A stretch of DNA of 64,000 bases. Origin: Dyella flava. Lineage in GTDB: Bacteria > Pseudomonadota > Gammaproteobacteria > Xanthomonadales > Rhodanobacteraceae. The notes under the pieces were generated by a model. The model saw only the letters and a program-made list of their open reading frames with translations, had not been told where the DNA came from and made no database searches. The translations under genes and the position numbers were made by a program. Below, one piece after another: positions 1 to 7,045 of this stretch; within the stretch, counting starts at the first letter, position 1, and each line of letters begins with the position of its first letter. The stretch lies in NCBI RefSeq assembly GCF_016904955.1, contig NZ_JADIKE010000029.1, forward strand, positions 1 through 64,000, in the 5' to 3' direction.

Positions 1-168
1 GCCAGTGCTAGCGGGCTCGACGCTTTCGAACCCCAGCGTGCCAAGGTCCAGTTCTTCGACAAAGACGTCGATGACTCGAACGGGATTGTCCTCGTTGATA
101 TAGTCTTCCAGCCGCTCGGGGAAAAGCAGGCTCTGTGATCGGTCCAGTCCTTCCACGAATCGCTTCAT
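1..168 (-). CDS. IS1182-family transposase, N-terminal fragment
   Basis: Only the first 56 codons are inside the window, starting at the ATG at 168-166. The N-terminus MKRFVEGLDRSQ, followed by LFPERL, then NPVRVIDVFVEELDLGTLGF, is the characteristic opening of IS1182-type DDE transposases. The enzyme would cut and join the element ends, and the catalytic DDE domain lies beyond the window edge. The frame is open right up to base 1, so nothing here shows it to be broken. Its promoter would have to lie in the short leader between the gene and the inverted repeat. Confidence 0.8.
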   Translation of the reverse strand, partial: MKRFVEGLDRSQSLLFPERLEDYINEDNPVRVIDVFVEELDLGTLGFESVEPASTG

Positions 169-236
169 GAGACACTCCGCCTGGGGCGAGATCAGAATAG
201 GCGGTTCGTTTTACGGGGGGGTTTTCACACAGCCTG
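1..236 (-). mobile_element. IS1182-family insertion sequence, one end only
   Basis: This is the transposase-5' end of an insertion sequence that continues off the left edge of the window. The outer end is the 15-bp terminal sequence GTTTTCACACAGCCT at 221-235 plus one G. It is followed by GACC at 237-240, the same 4 bp that flanks both small elements further right. Between the transposase start (168) and the terminus lie about 50 bp of leader. Family assignment rests on the transposase N-terminus. The left end and any target duplication there are outside the window. Confidence 0.75.
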
Positions 237-280
237 GACCCATAGCGGCCTTAGAACCGGGATTTGAAAGGGAGAGAAGA

Positions 281-676
281 ATGGGAAAGTGGGTTTCCGG
301 ACCGACAGGTGTGCTGATCGGGGTTTTACTTCATGTGATTGCGGGACCTCTCCACGCCAGTGACGCGAAGCCCTCCTGCGCTAGGGTCGAGAATGCAGCG
401 GTACTCGATAGCCAGCGGGCCAAATTCAACCAAAGCCTAAAGCGACTTGGACTTACGCATGAGTTCAGTTCTTGCAAGATGCTTGTCGAATTGCATCAGG
501 ACGTCGGCGATGAAAGCTTTGGTGGCATCTGCACCCTGAATGGCACTCCCATGCGGGACATTCTTGTTTGCGATGACACGATGATTGGGAAATTCACGAT
601 TAAGGCTTGGGGCTTCGCCGAGACGTTTGAGGAAGTAGCTGCTTTTACGCAAACAAATTGTCCGGGCGGCGGCTGA
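281..676 (+). CDS. small exported protein of unknown function
   Basis: A 131-residue protein. The ATG at 281 is preferred over the in-frame ATG at 167 because GGAGAG lies just upstream and because it gives a clean signal peptide. That peptide has a lysine near the start, then a hydrophobic run GVLIGVLLHVIAG, with a likely cut after HAS. The mature part is about 105 residues with four cysteines spread along it, suggesting a disulphide-bonded periplasmic or secreted protein. No family was recognised. It begins 41 bp after the IS terminus, and its base composition is lower in GC than the chromosome further right, consistent with accessory DNA. Confidence 0.55.
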   Translation: MGKWVSGPTGVLIGVLLHVIAGPLHASDAKPSCARVENAAVLDSQRAKFNQSLKRLGLTHEFSSCKMLVELHQDVGDESFGGICTLNGTPMRDILVCDDTMIGKFTIKAWGFAETFEEVAAFTQTNCPGGG

Positions 677-694
677 TTTTAGCGGAACGACCTT

Positions 695-720
695 GTCCGC
701 TTCCGCAATCCGAAACGGAC
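695..720. repeat. intergenic palindrome of the GTCCGCTTC type
   Basis: Arms GTCCGCTTCCG and CCGAAACGGAC enclose a 4-base loop CAAT, with one arm mismatch. It lies 18 bp after the stop of the 281-676 gene. Related palindromes follow the other small genes of this patch, two of them split by 160-bp inserts. It could act as a transcription terminator or mRNA-stabilising stem, but no T-run follows. Confidence 0.6.
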
Positions 721-801
721 AGTCTTAGTCACACGACAGAATCGAGTGGACAGCACAGAGTGGCTTCTCTGTGAGTCATGCCACTTGGAGGGTAAGGAGA
801 T

Positions 802-1257
802 ATGTCGGAGAACTGGACCTATTTAATTCCCGACGACCCACATTTCATTCCAGAGACGTCAAAACAAGAGGCCGCGCGTCGCAAGTTTTGCGAAATCGCT
901 CGTGGGGCAAAAGAAATCGAGCTTTCCGTTAACGAGCACGTCAAGTTTCAAGATTGCGGCGCCAATTTTGAGCGCATTCGTTGTCCGGGTTGCTGCGCCG
1001 AGATCCCTATGTCGTGGTGGCTCGCGTGCATGAAGGAAGACTTTGATGGCCAAGGTTTCAGAATTGCGGTTTATGCCACGCCTTGTTGCGCATCGAACAC
1101 CAGCTTGCACAACCTCGCCTATGAATGGCCTCAGGGAATGTATCGCTTTGCTCTCGGGTCAATGAATGGGAGCTTCGGGCGGCTCGACGATGGTCATCGG
1201 CAAGAGATCGAAGAGATCCTTGGTTGTAAGTTACGAGTGATTTATCAACATGTCTGA
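802..1257 (+). CDS. conserved hypothetical protein with paired cysteines
   Basis: A 151-residue soluble protein with no signal peptide or membrane segment. The start at 802 is supported by GGAGGGTAAGGAGAT directly upstream. The central part contains CPGCC (after ERIR) and, about 35 residues later, CC in TPCCAS, which could form a treble-clef-like zinc site. The tail is a short acidic helix (GHRQEIEEILG). I do not recognise a named family. Small single genes like this, each followed by a palindrome, make up the whole left patch. A role as an orphan immunity-type protein is possible but nothing in the sequence proves it. Confidence 0.55.
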   Translation: MSENWTYLIPDDPHFIPETSKQEAARRKFCEIARGAKEIELSVNEHVKFQDCGANFERIRCPGCCAEIPMSWWLACMKEDFDGQGFRIAVYATPCCASNTSLHNLAYEWPQGMYRFALGSMNGSFGRLDDGHRQEIEEILGCKLRVIYQHV

Positions 1258-1264
1258 CACTTAA

Positions 1265-1455
1265 GGTCTGCTTCCGACCGAGGCTGTGTGAAAACAGAAA
1301 GCGGAATTTTTCATTGAGCAATGCCTGATCAAGTTCGGCGACGTAGATGCGATTCTGACGAACTCGAGATCAGTAATTCGGCCAAATTTCGTGTAGGAGG
1401 CACATCGTAAGCGGTCAACTTGCGTTTTCACACAGCCTGGACCCGGAGCGGACAT
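1265..1455. repeat. GTCCGCTTC palindrome split by a 160-bp element
   Basis: The left half GTCTGCTTCC plus GACC ends at 1279. The right half restarts at 1440 with GACC followed by CGGAGCGGACAT. Removing the insert and one GACC rebuilds a palindrome like the intact ones at 695 and 2021. GACC is thus a 4-bp target duplication in the loop of the original stem. Confidence 0.7.
1280..1439. mobile_element. 160-bp MITE-like non-autonomous element, copy A
   Basis: A 160-bp element bounded by inverted terminal repeats whose core is AGGCTGTGTGAAAAC (15 bp, perfect except for the outermost base). It is flanked by GACC on both sides. It carries no transposase. On the minus strand a frame near its left end reads NEKFRFLFSHSL and runs out through the terminal repeat, resembling the C-terminal tail of a transposase, so it looks like an internally deleted IS. 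Its terminus matches that of the IS1182-family element at the left edge. It differs from the copy at 2449-2608 at one base. Confidence 0.75.
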
Positions 1456-1500
1456 GTGCGTTTTGGGGTCAATGTTGCTTGGTGGAATAGGGGAAAACTG

Positions 1501-1983
1501 ATGAAGAAGCTCTTTTCATTGAATTGGGGTAAGCCAGAGCAAGAGGATGTCACCCTTGAGCTGGCCGAACCTTTGGATCAGGCAGCAGCGGCGCGCATCG
1601 ATAGCTACGCCGAAAGCGTGCTAGCGACTTTGCGAAAGGGCGTTCCGGAGGCGAATTACGGCGGTAGCTCCGTTGATCGTCTTGCAAAGGATCTAACTGC
1701 AAATAGCTCGCGCTATTCCCCTGATCAGCGAATCCAGATTGCAAACATGTATGGAGCGTTTCTCGGGCGATCGATCATCGCTGCATATCCCGAGCTCTCT
1801 GGCACTTGGGTGCGATGGAAAGGAGACATCGGTATCGAGTTTCCCAGTCGCGGCAAGGGGCCGAGCAAGATCCTCTTCCCGATTAACAGGACATTCAAGC
1901 ATATAGAGAACGGTCCGGCTGACTCGATATACGATCTCTTTTCTGCTGTTCCGGACTTCGTCAATTCCAATCCGGCGACTTAG
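1501..1983 (+). CDS. hypothetical cytoplasmic protein
   Basis: A 160-residue protein starting MKKLFSLNW at 1501. The upstream in-frame ATG at 1420 lies inside the mobile element and was rejected. No signal peptide or membrane helix is present. The first half is helical and acidic. The second half contains a compact motif YGAFLGRSIIAAYPELSG, then WVRWKGDIGIEFPS, resembling small globular domains found in bacterial immunity-type proteins, although I cannot assign it to one. The element at 1280-1439 has been inserted just upstream and so may have changed how this gene is transcribed. Confidence 0.5.
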   Translation: MKKLFSLNWGKPEQEDVTLELAEPLDQAAAARIDSYAESVLATLRKGVPEANYGGSSVDRLAKDLTANSSRYSPDQRIQIANMYGAFLGRSIIAAYPELSGTWVRWKGDIGIEFPSRGKGPSKILFPINRTFKHIENGPADSIYDLFSAVPDFVNSNPAT

Positions 1984-2020
1984 CGCCCTGCGCAAAGTGG
2001 CGCGGATACTTCATATCGCG

Positions 2021-2048
2021 ATGTCCGCGTCCGACCCGGAGCGGGCAT
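2021..2048. repeat. intergenic palindrome of the GTCCGCTTC type
   Basis: Left arm ATGTCCGCGTC and right arm GGAGCGGGCAT surround CGACCC. Arm pairing is imperfect, at 8 of 11. It lies between the 1501-1983 and 2095-2370 genes and has not been split by an element, so it shows the uninterrupted form of the target. Confidence 0.55.
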
Positions 2049-2094
2049 GGTCAATAGACGTTTGGTCTTTCTTAAGCATCGCTGGGAGTTAGAG

Positions 2095-2370
2095 ATGGCT
2101 GTTTCTAAGCAGGATCGATTCAAGTTCGTAAACGAGGTTGGATACGAAGCATTCCAGCTCATTACCAAGCGGATGGAAGAGCTTGGCCCAGTTGCGTTCG
2201 CAGAGCTTTTTCCTTCACTAGTAGGAGCTGCGACAGTTTGCCTTGCCAATGTGTTGGGGCAAGCCGTTGAAGCGGCAAACAATCGTTCTCTCGCGGCTGA
2301 CAATCTAGTTACATCAAGCGCAAAGCAGGTCCGGTCGTTTTTACAGCCGGTGGTTGCGCAGCAATCATGA
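2095..2370 (+). CDS. small hypothetical protein
   Basis: A 91-residue protein. The start at 2095 (MAVSKQDRFKFVNEV) has GGGAGTTAGAG upstream. The alternative ATG at 2047 lies inside the palindrome and is less likely. The sequence is mostly amphipathic helix with an Ala/Leu-rich stretch (FPSLVGAATVCLANVLGQAVEAA) that is too polar at its ends for a confident membrane segment. No family was recognised. It sits between an intact palindrome on its left and a split one on its right. Confidence 0.45.
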   Translation: MAVSKQDRFKFVNEVGYEAFQLITKRMEELGPVAFAELFPSLVGAATVCLANVLGQAVEAANNRSLAADNLVTSSAKQVRSFLQPVVAQQS

Positions 2371-2434
2371 GGCGGCCTAATAGCTAACCCATGCAAACCT
2401 GTTGATCGCGTGTCATCTAACGCGGGTATTAAAC

Positions 2435-2624
2435 GTCCGCTTCCGACCGAGGCTGTGTGAAAACACAAAGCGGAATTTTTCATTGAGCAATGCCTGATCA
2501 AGTTCGGCGACGTAGATGCGATTCTGACGAACTCGAGATCAGTAATTCGGCCAAATTTCGTGTAGGAGGCACATCGTAAGCGGTCAACTTGCGTTTTCAC
2601 ACAGCCTGGACCCGAAGCAGACAT
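2435..2624. repeat. GTCCGCTTC palindrome split by a 160-bp element
   Basis: The left half GTCCGCTTCC plus GACC ends at 2448. The right half GACC plus CGAAGCAGACAT begins at 2609. With the element and one GACC removed, the arms GTCCGCTTC and GAAGCAGAC pair at 8 of 9 positions around a 6-base loop. This is the clearest evidence that the element enters the palindrome loop. Confidence 0.75.
2449..2608. mobile_element. 160-bp MITE-like non-autonomous element, copy B
   Basis: Same element as copy A at 1280-1439, in the same orientation, with one base difference in 160. It has terminal repeats AGGCTGTGTGAAAAC and its inverse, and GACC on each side. The near identity means recent mobility, or conversion between the copies. 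It needs a transposase supplied in trans, and the IS1182-family gene at the left edge has matching ends, though its internal leader differs. Confidence 0.75.
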
Positions 2625-2639
2625 TCCTTGGACTTATGA

Positions 2640-3131
2640 TTGCCCTGCCTTTACACACTTCATGGAGCGGCTATACCTCAATGGCCTAGTAAAGATTCTT
2701 CCCCAGTTGTGGATGCCGATGGCCGTTCGATGCTTTGGCACGCAGCCGCTAGCGGGCAGTTGGCCAATCTGGCCGAATGCCTGTCTGCGGGATTAGATCC
2801 AAGCGCTGGTGATAAGGCTGGGCTAACACCTCTGCACGTGGCAGCACAGAACGGCCATTTGGAAGCAACTGCCTTCCTGCTTCTGCAAGGGGCAAATGCC
2901 AACGCCCACGACAAGTACGGAAATGGACCGCTGTGGACGGCAACTCACCACGCGTGTCTTGCAGTCGCGACGGATGCAAATTTGAAGATAGTTGAGGCTT
3001 TACTGCAAGCGGGTGCAAATCCCGATCACCGAAATGTAAGTGGCAGATCTCCTCTCGATATATCCATCCGAAGCACAAAAGTTCGCGCCGTATTTGAACG
3101 GCACGATACTGGTATCCAAGGTGAACTTTAG
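2640..3131 (+). CDS. ankyrin-repeat protein, 5' end uncertain
   Basis: A frame of up to 163 codons with about three ankyrin repeats: GRSMLWHAAASGQLANLAEC, then GLTPLHVAAQNGHLEATAFL, then a looser repeat ending VEALLQAGANPDHRNVSGRS. Ankyrin repeats bind other proteins. The start is unclear: the longest frame uses a TTG at 2640 and has no good ribosome site. In the neighbouring frame the bases just upstream read TYDCPAFTHFMERLYLNGLV, which looks like genuine protein, but that frame stops soon after and has no start codon of its own. A one-base indel near 2690, or loss of the original 5' end at the repeat junction, would explain this. The gene may be a pseudogene. Confidence 0.5.
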   Translation: MPCLYTLHGAAIPQWPSKDSSPVVDADGRSMLWHAAASGQLANLAECLSAGLDPSAGDKAGLTPLHVAAQNGHLEATAFLLLQGANANAHDKYGNGPLWTATHHACLAVATDANLKIVEALLQAGANPDHRNVSGRSPLDISIRSTKVRAVFERHDTGIQGEL

Positions 3132-3140
3132 AATTGGAAT

Positions 3141-3165
3141 GGTCGCTTCCGACCCATCGCTGACA
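3141..3165. repeat. degenerate GTCCGCTTC-type palindrome
   Basis: GTCGCTTCCGACCC followed by ATCGCTGAC matches the left half and loop of the palindromes at 2021 and 2435, but its right arm has decayed. It starts 9 bp after the stop of the ankyrin gene. That is the same position relative to a gene as the other members. Confidence 0.4.
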
Positions 3166-3181
3166 CTGCAAATTCAGCTGA

Positions 3182-3454
3182 TCAATGCCGCACCGGGCTT
3201 TGCCGCTCGATGTGATTGCGCTTCTCCAAATGCTCCAGGGCCTCGCCAATCAGCCCACTGATGAGTCGAAAGGAGAGTTGTACTTCCCAGCGGGGAATGG
3301 TCGTGGGCTCGCTTTCGATGGCCTGCTGGTCCTCGTCGTAGGCGACGTCGGCCATGATCAACAGCAGTTGCTGGAGGTTTTTCAGTTGGTCGTATTCTTC
3401 TGCGGTCAGCAGATAGTCGCGCGGCCCGGACGGGTCGCCGTAGATGTCTTCCAT
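3182..3454 (-). CDS. XAC0095-like small protein
   Basis: A 90-residue protein that starts MEDIYGDPSGPRDYLLTAEE and reads on through two predicted amphipathic helices (EEYDQLKNLQQLLLIMADVA and the LIGEALEHLEKR region). Length, the YLL followed by a Leu-rich helix, and a second helix near the C-terminus fit the XAC0095-type family of small proteins found in Xanthomonadales. Their function is unknown. A ribosome site, GGAG, lies 8 bp before the ATG on the minus strand. The gene is convergent with the ankyrin gene. Family assignment is from memory of the pattern and is moderate. Confidence 0.55.
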   Translation of the reverse strand: MEDIYGDPSGPRDYLLTAEEYDQLKNLQQLLLIMADVAYDEDQQAIESEPTTIPRWEVQLSFRLISGLIGEALEHLEKRNHIERQSPVRH

Positions 3455-3900
3455 GAGTGTTCTCCACGCGCTGAGGTCGAACCGCGCGTTGCGCGCGGTG
3501 CGAAGGGCCTGCAGGAAACATCCTGCTCGTTGTGGGCGGAATCAGACGATTCCGATTGGACGATTACCCAGTTCGGGCTCGACGTCGCGCCGTCGGCGCA
3601 GCGGTGAAGTAAGGGGATTGCACCAGGGCGGGGTCACGCAAGCGTGCGGGTGCCTTAAAATCGAGCGTAGCCATCATTGACTCCGGTAATGAGTTGATTG
3701 TGGTCAGCGGATCGTTTGGGCGGCAATCCCAGGCGATCCGCGCTTACCTCACTAGTGTCGGGCGTGCCGTTTACATCTCGGGGATGGGCACGCCCGACAC
3801 GCATACATTCTCATAAGTCCCTCCACGAAGTCGCGTCAGGAGAAGCGGATTTATGCCGAAGAAAAAGCTGACACGCTCTAGTCTTCGTTGATCGGCGTGA
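3455..3900. other. 446-bp gap without a convincing gene
   Basis: No frame here looks like a conserved protein. It contains a perfect 14-bp inverted repeat (3756-3800) and, at 3854-3892, a 12-codon frame MPKKKLTRSSLR with GGAGAAG ahead of it. That frame may be a real tiny peptide or the start of a truncated gene. The region joins the low-GC left patch to the ribokinase gene. Confidence 0.4.
3756..3800. repeat. perfect 14-bp inverted repeat
   Basis: GTGTCGGGCGTGCC at 3756-3769 and its exact reverse complement at 3787-3800 enclose a 17-base loop. There is no T-run on either side, so it is not a standard terminator. Its role is unknown. Confidence 0.7.
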
Positions 3901-4797
3901 TCAACTGTGCTGGCGCGCCAACAATGCATCCACTTCCGCAGGATGCGGCATGCCGCCACGTGCTCCCAGGCGCGTCACGGATAACGCCGCTGCCGCACAG
4001 GCCTTGCGCACCGCGAGTGGCAAGCCTTCATGCAGAAAGACGGCGAGCGCGGCGTTGAAGGTATCGCCGGCACCGGTGCTGTCGACGGCTTCAACATTGA
4101 AGCCGCTTTGGTGCTGCGGCTCCCCTCCTTCGCGAAACCACGCGCCTTCCACGCCGCGTGTGAGCACCACCGGGCACGGAGCGCGACGCATCAGGTCGCG
4201 AAAATCGTCATTCGGATCCGCGCCGAGCAAGGTGGCGAGTTCGTGCTGGTTCGGCGTGATGTAACGCGCGAGTTTCAACCACTCCACCGGCAATCGTTGC
4301 GCGGGTGCAGGATTGAGGATGACCGGCACGTGTTTGTGATGCGCCATGCGCAGGGTTGCTTCCACGGCTTCCAGTGGAATTTCCATTTGCACAAGCACCG
4401 TGTCGGCACCAGCGATCAGGTCTTGTGCGCGGGTGATGTGTGACGGCGTGACGTGTGCGTTGGCGCCGGGCACCACGACGATCTGATTTTCGCCGCTGGC
4501 CACGGTGATCGAAGCGGTTCCGCTGCTGCAATCTTTGATACGCGCAACGTGCTCGATGTCGACGCCTTCCGCCGCGAGCGCTTCGCGCAGTGGCTGGGCA
4601 AAGTCATCGTCACCTACCGCGCCGACCATATGCACTTCGGCGCCGAAACGCGCCGCAGCAACTGCCTGATTGGCGCCTTTGCCGCCGTGCACGGAAAGAA
4701 AGCGTTCGCCGAGCAGGGTTTCGCCGGGCGCCGGAAACCGCTGCGCCACCGTGACCAGGTCCATGTTGATGCTGCCGACGACGACAAGGCGTGTCAT
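3901..4797 (-). CDS. rbsK: ribokinase
   Basis: A 298-residue PfkB-family sugar kinase that phosphorylates D-ribose to ribose 5-phosphate with ATP in the cytoplasm. The N-terminus VVVGSINMDLV, the GGKGANQAVAAARFGA segment (first PfkB signature) and the C-terminal STGAGDTFNAALAVFL (anion hole and catalytic Asp) are all intact. Its length is normal for the family. No ribose transporter or RbsD is adjacent, so it stands alone here, perhaps salvaging ribose from nucleosides. The stop codon lies next to the low-GC patch. I expect the enzyme to be functional. Confidence 0.93.
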   Translation of the reverse strand: MTRLVVVGSINMDLVTVAQRFPAPGETLLGERFLSVHGGKGANQAVAAARFGAEVHMVGAVGDDDFAQPLREALAAEGVDIEHVARIKDCSSGTASITVASGENQIVVVPGANAHVTPSHITRAQDLIAGADTVLVQMEIPLEAVEATLRMAHHKHVPVILNPAPAQRLPVEWLKLARYITPNQHELATLLGADPNDDFRDLMRRAPCPVVLTRGVEGAWFREGGEPQHQSGFNVEAVDSTGAGDTFNAALAVFLHEGLPLAVRKACAAAALSVTRLGARGGMPHPAEVDALLARQHS

Positions 4798-4916
4798 GGG
4801 TTGCTCTCGCGGAATTCGTTGTCAGCAAGAGCGTAAAGCCAGCGGCGGGGATGTGGTAGCCGCGGACTCATCGCACACCGACGGCGAATCGGTGTGCGAT
4901 GAAAAAGCAGCGTGCG

Positions 4917-5393
4917 TTAGTTGCTGCCGTTGTTGGAGCTGGAGCCGCCATTACTGCTGCTGGAGCCGCCATTGTCGGCACCGCCGCCGTTATGTCCGTT
5001 CTGCATGCGGTTGCGCATCTGCTGCTTCATCTGGGTGTACTGCGTCAGCTGTGCAGGCGTCAGCACGGCGTTGATCTGGGTGTCCGTGTCCTCGCGGATG
5101 GCGTGCATTTTGGCGCGACGATCATCCTGCGACATGGAGCTGTCGCCGCGCAACGCGGTCATCTGCTGCTGCTGGTTCTGCAGGATGGTGGTGATCTTGG
5201 TGGTCTGATCGGCGCTCAGTCCCAGGCGGCTGGTCAGGCGGGAGGCCTGCTGCTGCGGGTCCGGCGCGGCATGTTGATGCCCTTGCCAGCCACCGCCGCC
5301 CGAGCCGTTGTCCTGTGCCAACACAGCGGGTGCGAGGCTGATGGCGCTTAGCGAGAGGGCCAGCAGGGCGAAACGCGAGGCGAGAGTATTCAT
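4917..5393 (-). CDS. Spy/LTXXQ-like periplasmic protein
   Basis: A 158-residue exported protein. Residues 1-26 form a signal peptide ending PAVLAQ. A Gly/His-rich linker follows, then a helical region with SRLGLSADQTTKITTIL and later VLTPAQLTQYTQMKQQM. The LTPAQ-type motifs and the Gln/Met-rich helices resemble the Spy/CpxP family of periplasmic chaperone and stress proteins, which act as cradle-shaped helical dimers. The last 25 residues are a low-complexity Gly/Ser/Asn tail, probably disordered. It is monocistronic between rbsK and a divergent GST. Function is inferred from the motif only. Confidence 0.65.
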   Translation of the reverse strand: MNTLASRFALLALSLSAISLAPAVLAQDNGSGGGGWQGHQHAAPDPQQQASRLTSRLGLSADQTTKITTILQNQQQQMTALRGDSSMSQDDRRAKMHAIREDTDTQINAVLTPAQLTQYTQMKQQMRNRMQNGHNGGGADNGGSSSSNGGSSSNNGSN

Positions 5394-5578
5394 GCAATGT
5401 CTCCAGATTCCGTGGGTGAGGCGCGCCGGCAGCCGGCAAGTGGGGAAACGAGGAACAGCGCGCGACGTTTACCACAACGCGTATTTTCTTCTTCGACCGT
5501 AAGTTCGTGCCGATCGCCTCGCCTTGAAAGACCCATGCCCGGCCCCGACGCTGTGGCTTTACGTTCCGGAATCGTTTC

Positions 5579-6268
5579 ATGATCGAGCTGTATTACTGGC
5601 CCACGCCAAATGGCCACAAGATCACCTTATTCCTGGAAGAAACCGGCCTGCCCTACACCATCCAGCCGGTGAACCTCGGCAAGGGCGAGCAGTTCGAGCC
5701 AGATTTTCTGCGGATCTCACCCAATAACCGGATGCCGGCGATCGTCGACACGGCACCGCTCGACGGTGGCGAGCCGGTCAGCGTGTTCGAATCGGGCGCA
5801 ATCTTGCAGTATCTGGCCGAAAAGACCGGCCTCTTCCTACCCAAGGACGTGCGCGGACGCACCATCGTCATGGAATGGCTGTTCTGGCAGGTCGGTGGCC
5901 TGGGACCCATGCTGGGCCAGAACCATCACTTCAATCGCTATGCGCCGGAAAAGATCCCTTACGCGATCGACCGCTATACACGCGAAGCGCATCGCTTGTA
6001 TGGCGTGCTCGACAAGCGCCTGGAAGGGCGTGACTTCGTCGCCGGCAAGGACTACAGCATCGCCGACATGGCGGCATATCCGTGGACGGTGTCGTATGCC
6101 AATCAGGGCATCGACATCGACGAGTTCCCGCACTTAAAGCGCTGGTTCGAACATATTCGCGAGCGTGCCGCGACCAAGCGCGCCTATGCGATCGGCGACA
6201 CGATCGAGGGCAAATTCGATCTGCAGACCGACGAGGAAGCGCGGCGGAATTTGTTTGGGCGTCCCTGA
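5579..6268 (+). CDS. yfcG: YfcG-type glutathione S-transferase / disulphide oxidoreductase
   Basis: A 229-residue protein with the N-terminal thioredoxin-like GST domain (PTPNGHKITLFLEETGLPY, then FLRISPNNRMPAIVD) and the all-helical C-terminal domain. The PTPNGHKI and RISPNN stretches are those of YfcG and the nu-class GSTs. These bind two glutathione molecules and reduce disulphides rather than conjugating xenobiotics. No catalytic Cys is expected in this class. The gene ends 11 bp before a strong bidirectional terminator shared with the convergent gene at 6311-6934. It is likely a single-gene transcript. Confidence 0.85.
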   Translation: MIELYYWPTPNGHKITLFLEETGLPYTIQPVNLGKGEQFEPDFLRISPNNRMPAIVDTAPLDGGEPVSVFESGAILQYLAEKTGLFLPKDVRGRTIVMEWLFWQVGGLGPMLGQNHHFNRYAPEKIPYAIDRYTREAHRLYGVLDKRLEGRDFVAGKDYSIADMAAYPWTVSYANQGIDIDEFPHLKRWFEHIRERAATKRAYAIGDTIEGKFDLQTDEEARRNLFGRP

Positions 6269-6278
6269 CAAAGGCCAC

Positions 6279-6308
6279 AAAAAAGCCCGCCGATTGGCGG
6301 GCTTTTTT
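6279..6308. terminator. bidirectional intrinsic terminator
   Basis: A-tract, stem GCCCGCC, short loop, stem GGCGGGC, then TTTTTT. The A-run on one side and T-run on the other make it work in both directions. It separates the convergent yfcG gene from the minus-strand gene ending at 6311. Confidence 0.9.
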
Positions 6309-6310
6309 AG

Positions 6311-6934
6311 TTATCGCGAAGGCTCCGTGCGGCCAACGCCGGCATCGCCTTGCAACAGCGGCGGCGGCGCACCGGCGACGGCGAGCAGCGATTGCGCGTA
6401 ACCGTCTTCCATGGTGACCGTCGACACTTCGTCCCAGCTGAAGAAGGACGCCTCACGCAGCCACTCGGCATCGGGCGTGATCTCCTGCAGATTGAAGCCG
6501 TCTTCCTCGACGCTGACCAGGCGGCCGATGTAGCAGACTTCCGACTCGTCCTCGCTGTCCACATGCACGCCGATCACCGGCGCCATCGCGCTGGCGGCCT
6601 GCACCACGTCGCGGATGCTGTCGAGCGGGAAGCTGCGCGGCAGGCGCGGCACCAGGTTCTTGAGCACCAGCGCCTTCTCCATGAAGAGACTGTGCTTGTC
6701 CGGCGTTTCCAGCTCGGTGATGTCGCGATGCCGCATGACATACATGCCGTCGTAGGTGATGCCGTCGCCGACGACCCACAACAGGAAAAATTCCCGACCC
6801 ACGCTGCCGACATAACCGCAGAAGCTGCCGTGTTCGAGTTCGCCGCGCCACAGACGCACCAGCTGCTGGTTTTGTTGCGCTTCGCGGAGCTGCGCACGCT
6901 GGCCGGTGGTCTTTAATTCAATGATCTTGCCCAT
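6311..6934 (-). CDS. conserved hypothetical protein
   Basis: A 207-residue soluble protein with no signal peptide or membrane helix. It begins MGKIIELKTTGQRAQLREAQ and continues with alternating beta-type segments (FLLWVVGDGITYDGMYVMRHRDI). A second similar beta-rich segment (IGVHVDSEDESEVCYIGRLVSVEEDGFNLQEI) suggests two repeats of a small barrel-like fold, perhaps Sm- or WYL-like. No catalytic motif is apparent. It lies downstream of hslU on the same strand but 110 bp away, and its 3' end abuts the shared terminator. Function is unknown. Confidence 0.6.
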   Translation of the reverse strand: MGKIIELKTTGQRAQLREAQQNQQLVRLWRGELEHGSFCGYVGSVGREFFLLWVVGDGITYDGMYVMRHRDITELETPDKHSLFMEKALVLKNLVPRLPRSFPLDSIRDVVQAASAMAPVIGVHVDSEDESEVCYIGRLVSVEEDGFNLQEITPDAEWLREASFFSWDEVSTVTMEDGYAQSLLAVAGAPPPLLQGDAGVGRTEPSR

Positions 6935-7045
6935 GGCGAATATTTTACCAGAGGGGGGTCCGGCAACTTGTTTATAGCCCGCTAAGTGAAATTGGTTGTT
7001 GAATTTTTCTTTTAAAAACAGTTATCTACAAAAACTGGCGCGGCC

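Noticed and set aside
1261..1455. A 64-codon minus-strand gene, repeated at 1980-2624
   Set aside because: Both frames simply translate the 160-bp mobile element through its terminal repeats. They have no ribosome site and no start independent of the flanking palindrome.
676..3170. Integron gene-cassette array
   Set aside because: The row of small same-strand genes with intergenic repeats suggested cassettes, but no GTTRRRY/RYYYAAC core sites of attC type are found at the gene ends, the repeats are short symmetric palindromes, and no integrase is in the window.
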